Source of the DNA: Pseudemcibacter sp038106445
GTDB taxonomy: Bacteria; Pseudomonadota; Alphaproteobacteria; Sphingomonadales; Emcibacteraceae
Length of the DNA stretch: 60,375 bases
NCBI GenBank assembly: GCA_038106445.1
Contig: JAYODU010000013.1
Location: 1 to 60,375, forward strand
Reading direction: 5' to 3'
Part shown: positions 41,604-49,896 of the stretch, piece after piece
Numbering within the stretch: the stretch's first letter is position 1
Layout of the letters: each line of letters opens with the position of its first letter
Notes under the pieces: model-generated
What the model was told of the DNA's origin: nothing
Seen by the model: only the letters and a program-made list of their open reading frames with translations
Databases searched by the model: none
Translations under genes and position numbers: made by a program

Positions 41604-43136
41604 ATGCAGGATATCCTTGATAAGCTTGAAGAAAGACGTGAGTCCGCCCGCAAGGGAGGTGGCGAAGCACGTATAAATGCACAGCATTCCAAGGGTAAAT
41701 TAACCGCACGGGAACGCATTGAGCTTCTTGTTGATGAAGGAAGCTTCGAAGAATATGACATGTTCAAGGAACATCGTTCCATCGATTTTGGCATGGAAAA
41801 ACACAAAATTGCCGGGGACGGGGTTGTTATAGGCTCCGGCACCGTTAATGGCAGGCTTATTTTTGTTTATAGTCAGGACTTTACCGTTTTTGGGGGATCA
41901 CTTTCAGAAACACATGCTGAAAAAATATGTAAAATAATGCATATGGCCATGAAATCAGGGGCGCCGATTATTGGTATTAATGATTCAGGCGGTGCCCGAA
42001 TTCAGGAAGGTGTCGCCGCTCTTGCCGGTTATGCCGATGTTTTTCAAATGAATATTCTTGCATCCGGTGTGGTGCCGCAAATTTCATTAATCATGGGGCC
42101 GTGCGCGGGTGGTGCTGTTTATTCACCGGCAATGACCGATTTTATCTTTATGGTTCAGGACAGCTCTTACATGTTTGTAACCGGTCCTGATGTGGTCAAA
42201 ACCGTAACCAACGAAGTGGTAACCCAGGAAGAACTGGGCGGTGCTACAACCCATACGGTGAAATCGGGTGTGGCGGATAATGCTTATGAAAATGATCTTG
42301 AAGCGATCAAACAAACCAGACGGCTGATTGATTTTATGCCTTTGAATAACAGGGAAAAACCACCTACGCGGCAGGTGTTTGATGATCATAAACGCGAAGA
42401 AGAAAGTCTCGATAGTCTTATACCGGATAATCCCAACAAACCTTATGATATGCATGAATTGATCCGAAAGACAGTGGATGAAGGTGATTTCTTTGAAATT
42501 CAGCCATCATTCGCCAAAAATATCATTACCGGTTTTGGTCGTGTGGAAGGGTCAACCGTAGGGTTTGTCGCAAACCAGCCGATGGTGCTGGCTGGTTGTC
42601 TTGATAATGATGCGTCACGGAAAGCGGCGCGATTTGTACGTTACTGTGACTGTTTTAATATTCCAATTGTCACTTTTGTTGATGTGCCTGGGTTCTTGCC
42701 GGGAACGGCGCAGGAATATAACGGCATTATTAAGCACGGGGCCAAACTGCTTTTTGCGTACGGTGAAGCGACAGTGCCAAAGATTACGGTTATTACCCGT
42801 AAAGCATATGGTGGTGCATATGACGTCATGGCGTCAAAACATTTGCGCGGTGATTTGAACTTTGCATGGCCGACAGCTGAAATTGCGGTTATGGGGGCAG
42901 AAGGCGCCGTAAAAATCATATTCAGGGAAGATGCAAAGGACGAAAAGAAACTGGCTGCAAAAACACAGGAATATTCCGATAAATTTGCTAATCCGTTTGT
43001 AGCGGCCCGCCGTGGCTATATTGATGATGTTATTATGCCGCACGCCACAAGACGAAGGATCAGTCGGGGACTTCGCATGCTTAAAAATAAAGAATTAAAA
43101 AACCCGTGGAAGAAACACGATAATATACCGCTTTAG
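41604..43136 (+). CDS. pccB: Propionyl-CoA carboxylase beta chain (carboxyltransferase)
   Basis: PccB (510 residues) transfers CO2 from carboxybiotin to propionyl-CoA to make methylmalonyl-CoA. It is a two-domain crotonase-fold carboxyltransferase. GGSLSETHAEKICKIMHMAM and NDSGGARIQEGVAALAGYADVF mark the N-terminal domain, and FVDVPGFLPGTAQEYNGII the C-terminal one. The substrate is read from strong similarity to the PCC type and from the pccA partner 10 nt downstream. GGGAGG lies 8 nt before the ATG, and an upstream palindrome may regulate it. Confidence 0.95.
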   Translation: MQDILDKLEERRESARKGGGEARINAQHSKGKLTARERIELLVDEGSFEEYDMFKEHRSIDFGMEKHKIAGDGVVIGSGTVNGRLIFVYSQDFTVFGGSLSETHAEKICKIMHMAMKSGAPIIGINDSGGARIQEGVAALAGYADVFQMNILASGVVPQISLIMGPCAGGAVYSPAMTDFIFMVQDSSYMFVTGPDVVKTVTNEVVTQEELGGATTHTVKSGVADNAYENDLEAIKQTRRLIDFMPLNNREKPPTRQVFDDHKREEESLDSLIPDNPNKPYDMHELIRKTVDEGDFFEIQPSFAKNIITGFGRVEGSTVGFVANQPMVLAGCLDNDASRKAARFVRYCDCFNIPIVTFVDVPGFLPGTAQEYNGIIKHGAKLLFAYGEATVPKITVITRKAYGGAYDVMASKHLRGDLNFAWPTAEIAVMGAEGAVKIIFREDAKDEKKLAAKTQEYSDKFANPFVAARRGYIDDVIMPHATRRRISRGLRMLKNKELKNPWKKHDNIPL

Positions 43137-43146
43137 GAGCACATGA

Positions 43147-45132
43147 ATGTTTAACAAAATTCTTATAGCAAACCGCGGTGAAATTGCCTGTCGTGTTATA
43201 AAAACAGCGAAAAAGATGGGCATTCCGACTGTTGCGGTTTATTCGGATGCCGATGTGGATGCGCTTCATGTGCGGATGGCTGACGAAAAAGTTCATATTG
43301 GTCCTTCACCCGCTATAGAAAGTTATCTTGTTATTGATAAAATTATTGATGCGGCAATACGTACCGGGGCGGATGCTATTCATCCGGGATATGGGTTCCT
43401 TTCTGAAAATGCTGAATTTTGTAAACGTCTGGAAAAGGAAGGTATTACCTTTATCGGCCCGGGTACACAGGCTATTGAAGTTATGGGGGATAAAATATCA
43501 TCAAAAAAACTGGCGGAAAAGGCAGGCGTGAATACCATTCCTGGTCATCTTGATGTTATTAAAGATGCTGAAGAAGCAGTAAAAGTAGCAAATAATATTG
43601 GTTACCCTGTGATGTTGAAGGCTTCTGCCGGCGGCGGCGGTAAGGGTATGCGTGTTGTGTATAATGATGCTGAAGCCAGCGAAGGTTTTAATTCCGCTGT
43701 GCATGAAGCCAAATCAAGCTTTGGCGATGATCGGGTATTTGCGGAAAAGTTTATTGAAAATCCGCGTCATATTGAAATTCAGGTTCTGGGTGATAAACAC
43801 GGTAATGTTATTTATCTTGCAGAACGGGAATGCTCCATTCAACGCCGCCATCAAAAGGTAATCGAGGAAGCACCAAGTTCTCTCCTGACCATGGAAACCA
43901 GGGTGAGTATGGGAACGCAGTCAATCGCGCTATCCAAAGCCGTTGATTATAGCTCTGCAGGAACGGTCGAATTTATTGTTGATAAGGATCAGAATTTCTA
44001 TTTTCTTGAAATGAATACGCGTCTGCAGGTGGAGCATCCGGTAACCGAACTTGTGACGGGTGTTGATCTTGTAGAACAAATGATCAGAAGCGCCGCCGGT
44101 GAACCCCTGAATATCAAACAGGAAGACGTGATGGTAAATGGCTGGGCCATTGAAGCCCGCGTTTATGCTGAAGATCCCCTACGTGGATTTTTGCCATCGA
44201 TAGGGCGAATTACGGATTATATCCCACCTGAGGAAAATGAACATATCCGCGTCGATAGCGGAATTTTTGAAGGGTGCGATATAAGCATTTATTATGATCC
44301 GATGATTTCCAAGGTTATTTCTTATGGTGAAGACAGGGATCAGGCGATTGATAAACTGCGTCTTGCGCTCGATGAATATTATATTCGTGGTGTAGGTCAT
44401 AATATCGCATTTTTGTCTGATGTGCTTAAATCACCAAGATTTAGAAGCGGCGATATTTCAACAAAATATATAGAAGAAGAATATAAGGACGGCTTTACGG
44501 GTGGAACGTTAAGTCTAGAAGCATGGAATGTTATGGTCGCGGTTGCGGTAACCGTCCATTCCTGTGAGGTGGGCCGTCAATCGACAATCAGTGGTCGCAT
44601 GAATGAAAATGCAAGTTCATTTTCAGAAACATGGCACGTGCTTATAGAAGGCGAGATACAAACGGCCAATTTCCTGATGACCAATGAAGGCTGTAATGTC
44701 ATTACAGGTGGTATTATATATAGCGTTGAAACACTTTGGGTACCCGGCAACCCGGTTTTTTCTGCAAAAATAAATGGTGATCAGGTCCATGTGGAAGTCA
44801 CATATCTGGCGGATGGTTATTTGCTGACCTATGATGGGGCCAGTGAAATTATCCATGTACGCGGGAAGCGTGAAATGGAACTCTCAGCCCTTATGCCCGT
44901 CAAAGTGCCAAAAGATATGTCAAAATATCTGCAATGTCCTATGCCGGGTTTGATGGTATCGGTTGATGTCAGAGAAGGCGACAATGTGAGCATGGGGCAG
45001 CCGCTTTGTGTTGTCGAAGCCATGAAAATGGAAAATGTCCTGCGTGCCGAACGTGATGGTACAGTAGTTAAAATCTGTGCTGCGGCCGGTGACAGCCTTG
45101 CTGTTGATGAAATTATCATGGAATTTGAATAA
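43147..45132 (+). CDS. pccA: Propionyl-CoA carboxylase alpha chain (biotin carboxylase and biotin carrier)
   Basis: PccA (661 residues) carboxylates its own biotin with ATP and bicarbonate. The start FNKILIANRGEIACRVIKTA and the ATP-grasp loop KASAGGGGKGMRVV are typical, as is EMNTRLQVEHPVTELVTGVD. A long BT-type linker region (about 470-585) binds the beta chain. The C-terminal biotinyl domain carries EAMKMEN with biotin-accepting Lys627. It follows pccB by 10 nt and is followed by the acylphosphatase gene after 3 nt. Methylmalonyl-CoA mutase and epimerase are not in this window. Confidence 0.95.
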   Translation: MFNKILIANRGEIACRVIKTAKKMGIPTVAVYSDADVDALHVRMADEKVHIGPSPAIESYLVIDKIIDAAIRTGADAIHPGYGFLSENAEFCKRLEKEGITFIGPGTQAIEVMGDKISSKKLAEKAGVNTIPGHLDVIKDAEEAVKVANNIGYPVMLKASAGGGGKGMRVVYNDAEASEGFNSAVHEAKSSFGDDRVFAEKFIENPRHIEIQVLGDKHGNVIYLAERECSIQRRHQKVIEEAPSSLLTMETRVSMGTQSIALSKAVDYSSAGTVEFIVDKDQNFYFLEMNTRLQVEHPVTELVTGVDLVEQMIRSAAGEPLNIKQEDVMVNGWAIEARVYAEDPLRGFLPSIGRITDYIPPEENEHIRVDSGIFEGCDISIYYDPMISKVISYGEDRDQAIDKLRLALDEYYIRGVGHNIAFLSDVLKSPRFRSGDISTKYIEEEYKDGFTGGTLSLEAWNVMVAVAVTVHSCEVGRQSTISGRMNENASSFSETWHVLIEGEIQTANFLMTNEGCNVITGGIIYSVETLWVPGNPVFSAKINGDQVHVEVTYLADGYLLTYDGASEIIHVRGKREMELSALMPVKVPKDMSKYLQCPMPGLMVSVDVREGDNVSMGQPLCVVEAMKMENVLRAERDGTVVKICAAAGDSLAVDEIIMEFE

Positions 45133-45135
45133 ATT

Positions 45136-45447
45136 ATGCTGAGCGAAGGCCATAAAGCAGTACGTGTATTGATATATGGCCGTGTTCAGGGCGTTTTTTT
45201 TCGTGACTGGACAGTGAGAAACGCAAGCAGTCTCGGGCTTGATGGATGGGTCAGGAACAGATCGGACGGAACCGTGGAGGCCTTGTTCGTCGGCCCCGAT
45301 GAGTTGGTGGAAAAAATGATAGAGCTTGCTCATAACGGGCCGCCATCTTCTAAAGTAAGCAAAGTTGAATGCATTAAAGCAATTGGAATTACACCCAGAG
45401 GCTTTACGCAGAAACCTTCAGTGAATATCCGCGATAGCAGAAACTAA
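45136..45447 (+). CDS. acyP: Acylphosphatase
   Basis: A 103-residue acylphosphatase, an enzyme that hydrolyses acyl phosphates to a carboxylate and phosphate. The phosphate loop GRVQGVFFRDW holds the catalytic Arg23, and GWVRNRSDGTVEAL holds the catalytic Asn41. It starts 3 nt after the pccA stop, so it is probably cotranscribed with pccBA; a role in removing acyl phosphates arising around propionate metabolism is only a guess. Its TAA overlaps the TAG of lipB on the other strand (CTAA at 45444-45447). Confidence 0.94.
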   Translation: MLSEGHKAVRVLIYGRVQGVFFRDWTVRNASSLGLDGWVRNRSDGTVEALFVGPDELVEKMIELAHNGPPSSKVSKVECIKAIGITPRGFTQKPSVNIRDSRN

Positions 45448-46079
45448 CCGAAAATTTTACCCCATGTTCTTTTAAGAACAGCATCAAGATCATCCATATT
45501 AACGGGAAGGCCCAGATCAACCAGTGATGTGACGCCATGCTCTGAAATGCCACACGGCACGATACCTGTATAATGGTTTAAGTCAGGTTCGACATTAATG
45601 CATATTCCGTGAAAGGTGACCCATTTACGGACACGCACACCGATAGCGGCAATTTTGTCTTCGCGGGTTCCTTCGCGCCTTACCCATACCCCGACACGCC
45701 CTTCACGCTTTTCACCAATCACATTGAATTCTGCAAGTGTGTCAATGATCCACTCTTCCAGATCAGCAATATATTTGCGGACGTCGCGGCCCCGTTTTTC
45801 TAGGTCCAGCATAACATATACAACCCGTTGTCCCGGGCCATGATACGTATACTGACCGCCGCGTCCTGCATCATATACAGGAAATTTATCCGGGGATAAA
45901 AGATCGGTCTCTTTCGAAGATGTGCCCGCAGTATATAATGGCGGATGTTCAACAAACCATACCAGTTCAGGTTCGTTTCCCATACGAATATCCATCACCC
46001 GTTTTTCCATCAGTTCGAGCGCGTCTTCATAAGGCGTAAGTCCCTTACTTATTTTCCATTCGGTCTTGTTGGTTTCCAT
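45444..46079 (-). CDS. lipB: Octanoyltransferase (lipoate biosynthesis)
   Basis: LipB (211 residues) moves octanoyl groups from acyl carrier protein to lipoyl domains through an acyl-cysteine intermediate. The signature GRGGQYTYHGPGQRVVYVMLD is at about residues 72-92. The catalytic dyad is Lys142 in DKIAAIGVRV and Cys176 in IVPCGISEHGVTSL, matching the numbering of the M. tuberculosis enzyme. The gene converges on acyP with a 4-nt stop overlap. Upstream it faces the fliN-like gene across about 100 nt. Confidence 0.96.
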   Translation of the reverse strand: METNKTEWKISKGLTPYEDALELMEKRVMDIRMGNEPELVWFVEHPPLYTAGTSSKETDLLSPDKFPVYDAGRGGQYTYHGPGQRVVYVMLDLEKRGRDVRKYIADLEEWIIDTLAEFNVIGEKREGRVGVWVRREGTREDKIAAIGVRVRKWVTFHGICINVEPDLNHYTGIVPCGISEHGVTSLVDLGLPVNMDDLDAVLKRTWGKIFG

Positions 46080-46113
46080 ATGGCGGGTATCTTTACAAAA
46101 TTAACCAAAAAAT

Positions 46114-46133
46114 AACTGTAATGTTTCACAGTT
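46114..46133. repeat. Interrupted palindrome between lipB and the fliN-like gene
   Basis: AACTGT-N8-ACAGTT lies in the divergent spacer, 47 nt before the fliN-like ATG and 35 nt before the lipB start. It could be an operator for either gene. No known regulator is matched. Confidence 0.4.
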
Positions 46134-46179
46134 GAGGTATATATTTATGCCTTATAAGGACTAATTACAAGAGACACCC

Positions 46180-46437
46180 ATGTCACAAGCCATTGAAGAT
46201 GTTGAAGTTGAACTGACCGTTGTACTCGGCTAGAATATGATGCCGGTCAAACAACTGCTGAAACTTGGCCGTGGTGCGGTTATTGAGCTTCAGGAACATT
46301 GTGACAGCCCGGTAAAAATATACGCAAACGGTGAACTTATCGCCAAGGGGGAAATTATGGTCTCTGGGGAAAATATCGGCATTACATTACTTGAAGGTGT
46401 TAAAAGTTTCCGGGAGCTCGGCTTTATAAAAAAATAA
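46180..46437 (+). pseudogene. fliN: FliN/SpoA-type flagellar switch protein, interrupted by in-frame TAG
   Basis: FliN is part of the flagellar C-ring and has a SpoA domain. Here ATG 46180 opens a frame reading MSQAIEDVEVELTVVLG, then TAG at 46231-46233. The same frame continues NMMPVKQLLKLGRGAVIEL, VKIYANGELIAKGEI and NIGITLLEGV, a clear FliN end, to 46437. Without the stop the protein would be 85 residues. The codons lost correspond to the first strand of the SpoA domain. ATG codons at 46237 and 46240, 3 nt beyond the TAG, could allow re-initiation of a 66-residue product. There are no other flagellar genes nearby. It may be a decayed second fliN, a sequencing error or a split reading. Confidence 0.75.
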
Positions 46438-46517
46438 CGGCCCGTCGTCGTTTTCTATTGCTTAAATGTCTTCCATTTGATAATTCACCTGAATTGTTTG
46501 CCAAACTACGAATATAT

Positions 46518-46604
46518 GCGGTCGTGGCGGAATGGTAGACGCGCAGCGTTGAGGTCGCTGTGGGAGTTGATCCCGTGGAAGTTCGAGTCTTCTCGACCGC
46601 ACCA
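46518..46604 (+). tRNA. tRNA-Leu (anticodon GAG)
   Basis: An 87-nt class II tRNA with a long variable arm. The acceptor is GCGGTCG paired with CGACCGC, the anticodon loop TTGAGGT gives GAG, and CCA is encoded. It stands alone between the fliN-like gene and an exported protein gene. Confidence 0.95.
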
Positions 46605-46726
46605 TCATTATTAAGAATTTGCCAATTATTTCTCTGAACTTGCGCCATACATTTAAAATGTAATATAATAACTCCCATCAAAATATGAGTTGAGTGTTTA
46701 TCGGGTAGTAATATCAGGAGTAATCT

Positions 46727-47527
46727 ATGTTTTTTCAGTCATTTAGAAACGCTGTTTGCGGTACTGCGGTGAGTTTTCTGTTGCTTGTTTCGGCACATGC
46801 GCAGGATGTTTCCATAAATTTTATAGCAAATGGAAGCCTTCGAATTTCTGATGGTGAATATGTGCTTTTTACAGATTTTCCTTATGTTTCCGCAGCTTTT
46901 GGAACAATGGCCTATACATACCCCTACTTTGTCGAGGACGGTGAAAAAACGATAACATTAATCGCAAACCGGATGGATGACCATTTTGATCCGGTAACAT
47001 TTATGACACTGGACTGGCAAATTGTTGCACCGGCAGAAGTCGTGGGGGACTTACAGGAGCGGTATTTTGCAGCGAACCAGGCGCGGGATCTTATTGTTGC
47101 TGAACTTGAACGAAATCGTATTCTGGATCAGGCGCAAAATCCTGATACCCAGGTAAATGTTGTGCTTCCTGATCCGATAAATGAGCCAAAAACAATCGTC
47201 GTTGAAGAGAACCTTGTAGTTGGGCCTATGCATATTCAGGCAATTGAAACAAAGTCGGGCGAAACCGAACATTATTCCTATATTGTGGAATGGCATGGTA
47301 AAAGGATGTATTTTGGCGGAGATACAGGTGATACAGCGCATTTGGCTAACCTGCCTGAAACGGATGTTGCGTTTTTATCACCTTGGCTTTATGAAAATGC
47401 CAGAAAAGAAAATGTACTGCCAAATACCAAAAATCTGGTAATTTATCAGCATCGGGACGGTGAGATTATCCCACGCTGCGCAAAATGTTTTTTTCCGCAA
47501 AAAGGGCAATTAATCCCTATAGATTAG
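46727..47527 (+). CDS. Exported metallo-beta-lactamase-fold protein with degenerate metal site
   Basis: A 266-residue protein with a signal peptide (hydrophobic 10-21, likely cleavage after AHA at 25). The fold is suggested by the FTDFP stretch near residue 50, the segment IANRMDDHFDP at 79-89, YFGGDTGDTAHL at about 196-207 and IYQHRDGE near the end, in the order seen in UlaG-like MBL hydrolases. The usual HxHxDH reads NRMDDH, so the first two metal histidines are replaced by Asn81 and Met83 while Asp85 and His86 remain. It may bind one metal, bind differently or be inactive. Substrate unknown. It lies upstream of two peptidases. Confidence 0.7.
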   Translation: MFFQSFRNAVCGTAVSFLLLVSAHAQDVSINFIANGSLRISDGEYVLFTDFPYVSAAFGTMAYTYPYFVEDGEKTITLIANRMDDHFDPVTFMTLDWQIVAPAEVVGDLQERYFAANQARDLIVAELERNRILDQAQNPDTQVNVVLPDPINEPKTIVVEENLVVGPMHIQAIETKSGETEHYSYIVEWHGKRMYFGGDTGDTAHLANLPETDVAFLSPWLYENARKENVLPNTKNLVIYQHRDGEIIPRCAKCFFPQKGQLIPID

Positions 47528-47635
47528 GTTTAATCATAAAATAGGCAAGAAAAGTAATTTTTATTGTTGCGTTAGCGTTCAATATATTCTTTCATGTATC
47601 CCGAAAAAACAACAAATTATTAGGGAGACAAGATA

Positions 47636-48907
47636 ATGGAGTTGTCAATTAAACGCCGTGCGCTAACCGGTATGGTATCAGCATTTGCTATTATGATGGC
47701 CGGTTGTAGTGAACAGGGAAGCGGCGACAATGAGATGGCCGCTGCGCAGGATAATAGTGTTGAAGCAATTCATGAACGCGTCATCACACTGGATACGCAT
47801 ATCGATATTCATGAGGATATGACGTTTGATCCGATTTATGATCCGGGTACGGATACGCCACAGCAGGTGGATCTGAATAAAATGGATGCTGGTGGTCTGG
47901 ATAGCGGATTTTTTATCGTTTATGTAGGACAGGGACCACGTGATGAAGCGGGTTATGCACTTGCAGAAGAAAAAGCCCGCCGTAAATTTTCTGCTATTCA
48001 CCGGATGACAGAACATTATCTTGACCGTATCGGGTTTGCCCACACACCTGACGAATTTGATGCAATTGCCGCCAGTGGTCGCAAGGTAGCGACTATTGGG
48101 ATTGAAAATGGTTATGTGATTGGTAAAAATCTTGATCTGATCGAAGAATATTACAATATGGGTGCCCGGTACATGACGCTTGCTCATAATGGCCATAATG
48201 ATATTTGTGACAGTGCAACCCCACTTGAAAGACTGGGTGATGAAGCAGAAGAACACGGTGGTGTAAGCGAATTCGGGTATAAAGTGATTGATGAAATGAA
48301 CCGTCTTGGCATGATGGTTGATATTTCACATGTTTCTATCAATTGTATGATGCAGGCGACAGCATATTCAAAGGCGCCGGTTATTGCGTCCCATTCCGGT
48401 GTATGGGAACTCTCAAAACACCAGCGGAACCTTAACGATGAACAGCTGAAAGCAGTGGCCGCATCCGGTGGTGTGGTTCAAATTGTGGGCCTTGACGGGT
48501 TTGTAAAACATTACCCGGAAAAAGGACCAGAAGTTGCCGCCCTGCGTGAAGCAGTATATACAGCAGCGGGTGACAGCGAATGGGACGGTGCGAAACATGC
48601 GACAGACCAGGCGTATGTAGCAGGTATGGAAGCCATAAATGCAAAATATCCACCAGCCAATGTCAGCGATTTTGTTGATCATATTGAATATGCCGTCAAT
48701 CTAATAGGTATTGATCATGTTGGGATTGTATCGGATTTTGATGGTGGTGGTGGTTTATCCGGCTGGAACAGTGCAGCAGAAACCATGAATGTTACGGCTG
48801 AACTTGTTGCCCGTGGTTATACGGAAGAAGAAATTGCGAAAATCTGGAGCCAAAATACGCTCGCCTTATGGCGCCGGGTTGATGCTGCGGCAGCCGCACT
48901 TCAGTAA
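47636..48907 (+). CDS. Membrane dipeptidase (peptidase M19), lipoprotein
   Basis: A 423-residue member of the renal dipeptidase family, zinc enzymes that split dipeptides and often accept D-residues at the C-terminal position. A lipoprotein signal ends at MMAGC (Cys24), so it is probably anchored in the envelope. Metal ligands are visible: His55 and Asp57 in DTHID, Glu157 in GIENGY, His232 in DISHVS and His253 in ASHSGV. RNLND and VGIVSDFDGGGG also match. The clear SD AGGGAGA lies 8 nt upstream. A strong terminator follows, then an M55 peptidase gene. Confidence 0.92.
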   Translation: MELSIKRRALTGMVSAFAIMMAGCSEQGSGDNEMAAAQDNSVEAIHERVITLDTHIDIHEDMTFDPIYDPGTDTPQQVDLNKMDAGGLDSGFFIVYVGQGPRDEAGYALAEEKARRKFSAIHRMTEHYLDRIGFAHTPDEFDAIAASGRKVATIGIENGYVIGKNLDLIEEYYNMGARYMTLAHNGHNDICDSATPLERLGDEAEEHGGVSEFGYKVIDEMNRLGMMVDISHVSINCMMQATAYSKAPVIASHSGVWELSKHQRNLNDEQLKAVAASGGVVQIVGLDGFVKHYPEKGPEVAALREAVYTAAGDSEWDGAKHATDQAYVAGMEAINAKYPPANVSDFVDHIEYAVNLIGIDHVGIVSDFDGGGGLSGWNSAAETMNVTAELVARGYTEEEIAKIWSQNTLALWRRVDAAAAALQ

Positions 48908-48922
48908 AATAGGTGAATGATG

Positions 48923-48963
48923 AAAAAACCTCCTTATTGGCATGCCTGATAAGGAGGTTTTTT
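48923..48963 (+). terminator. Intrinsic terminator between the M19 and M55 peptidase genes
   Basis: A perfect 15-bp stem (48923-48937 with 48949-48963), A6 on the left and T6 on the right, so it can act on both strands. The left arm contains ACCTCCTTA and the right arm TAAGGAGGT, the full anti-SD and SD sequences. Confidence 0.93.
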
Positions 48964-48981
48964 GTTTAGGAGGGAACAATT

Positions 48982-49887
48982 ATGAAATTATCAAAATTCT
49001 TTTTATTGATTTTGACAATGTGCCTTTTCGCATTGCCGACAAATGCGCAGGAAGAAATTAAAATTCATATTTCTGTTGATCTGGAAGGGATAGCAGGCGC
49101 GGTAACGGCTGAACAACTTGGCGTTGGCGGTTTTGAATATCAGCGCTTTCGCGAATTTGCGACGGCCGAAGCCGTTGCGGCAGTGGAGGCAGCATTTGAA
49201 GCCGGTGCGACGGAAGTGCTTGTTGCGGATTCCCACGGCAATGGACAAAATCTGCTCATAGAAAAATTTCCCGAAAATGTGAAGGTTATCAGATCCTGGC
49301 CACGTAAACTTGGTATGATGCAGGGAATAGAAGAAGGTGGCTTTGATGGTGCCATCTACATAGGCTATCATTCAAGCACAGATTACATGACGGGTGTACG
49401 CGCGCATACAAAATCCAGTGCATCGCTTACAAGTCTGAAATTAAATGGAAAAGTAGCGGGCGAAAGTTATTTTAACGCTGCGATTGCCGGTGAGTACGGC
49501 ACACCTATCATCATGATATCTGGTGATGATGCGGCGGTGGAAGAAGCGCAGGATGCCATCGGTAATGGTCTGGAAGGCGCCATTGTTAAATGGGATTACA
49601 GCTTTCATTCAGCGAAATCGCTTCACCCGGAAGCATCAAAGAAACTGATTGCGGAAAAAACAAAAGCGGCAATAGCACGTATTAAGGAATTTAAACCGCT
49701 TAAGCTGGAAGGGCCGATTAAAATGGATATCAGTTTCAAAAATTATCGGGTCAGTGAAGTTCTTTCCTATTTGCCGCAATTTGAACGCATTGACAGTCAT
49801 ACTATCCGCTATGTCGGGCCGGATATGATTGATGTATCGACGGTTGCAACATTTATAACAAGTTATAGTATGGAACTATCGCCATAA
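48982..49887 (+). CDS. D-aminopeptidase, DppA-like (peptidase M55), exported
   Basis: A 301-residue M55 peptidase, a family whose model member (B. subtilis DppA) releases D-alanine from D-Ala-D-Ala and longer D-peptides. A signal peptide covers residues 1-22 (cleavage near NAQ). Metal ligands match DppA: Asp33 and Glu35 in SVDLEG, His85 in DSHGNG, His130 in IGYHSS and Glu161 in AGESYF; His142 in AHTKSS corresponds to the catalytic histidine. AGGAGGG lies about 8 nt before the ATG. It is followed after 9 nt by a lipoprotein gene. Export differs from the cytoplasmic DppA. Confidence 0.92.
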   Translation: MKLSKFFLLILTMCLFALPTNAQEEIKIHISVDLEGIAGAVTAEQLGVGGFEYQRFREFATAEAVAAVEAAFEAGATEVLVADSHGNGQNLLIEKFPENVKVIRSWPRKLGMMQGIEEGGFDGAIYIGYHSSTDYMTGVRAHTKSSASLTSLKLNGKVAGESYFNAAIAGEYGTPIIMISGDDAAVEEAQDAIGNGLEGAIVKWDYSFHSAKSLHPEASKKLIAEKTKAAIARIKEFKPLKLEGPIKMDISFKNYRVSEVLSYLPQFERIDSHTIRYVGPDMIDVSTVATFITSYSMELSP

Positions 49888-49896
49888 GAGGTAACA

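Noticed and set aside
46231..46233. Genome-wide reassignment of TAG to an amino acid
   Set aside because: TAG ends tuf (both copies), nusG, rplL, rplB, rplP and others at the expected family lengths.
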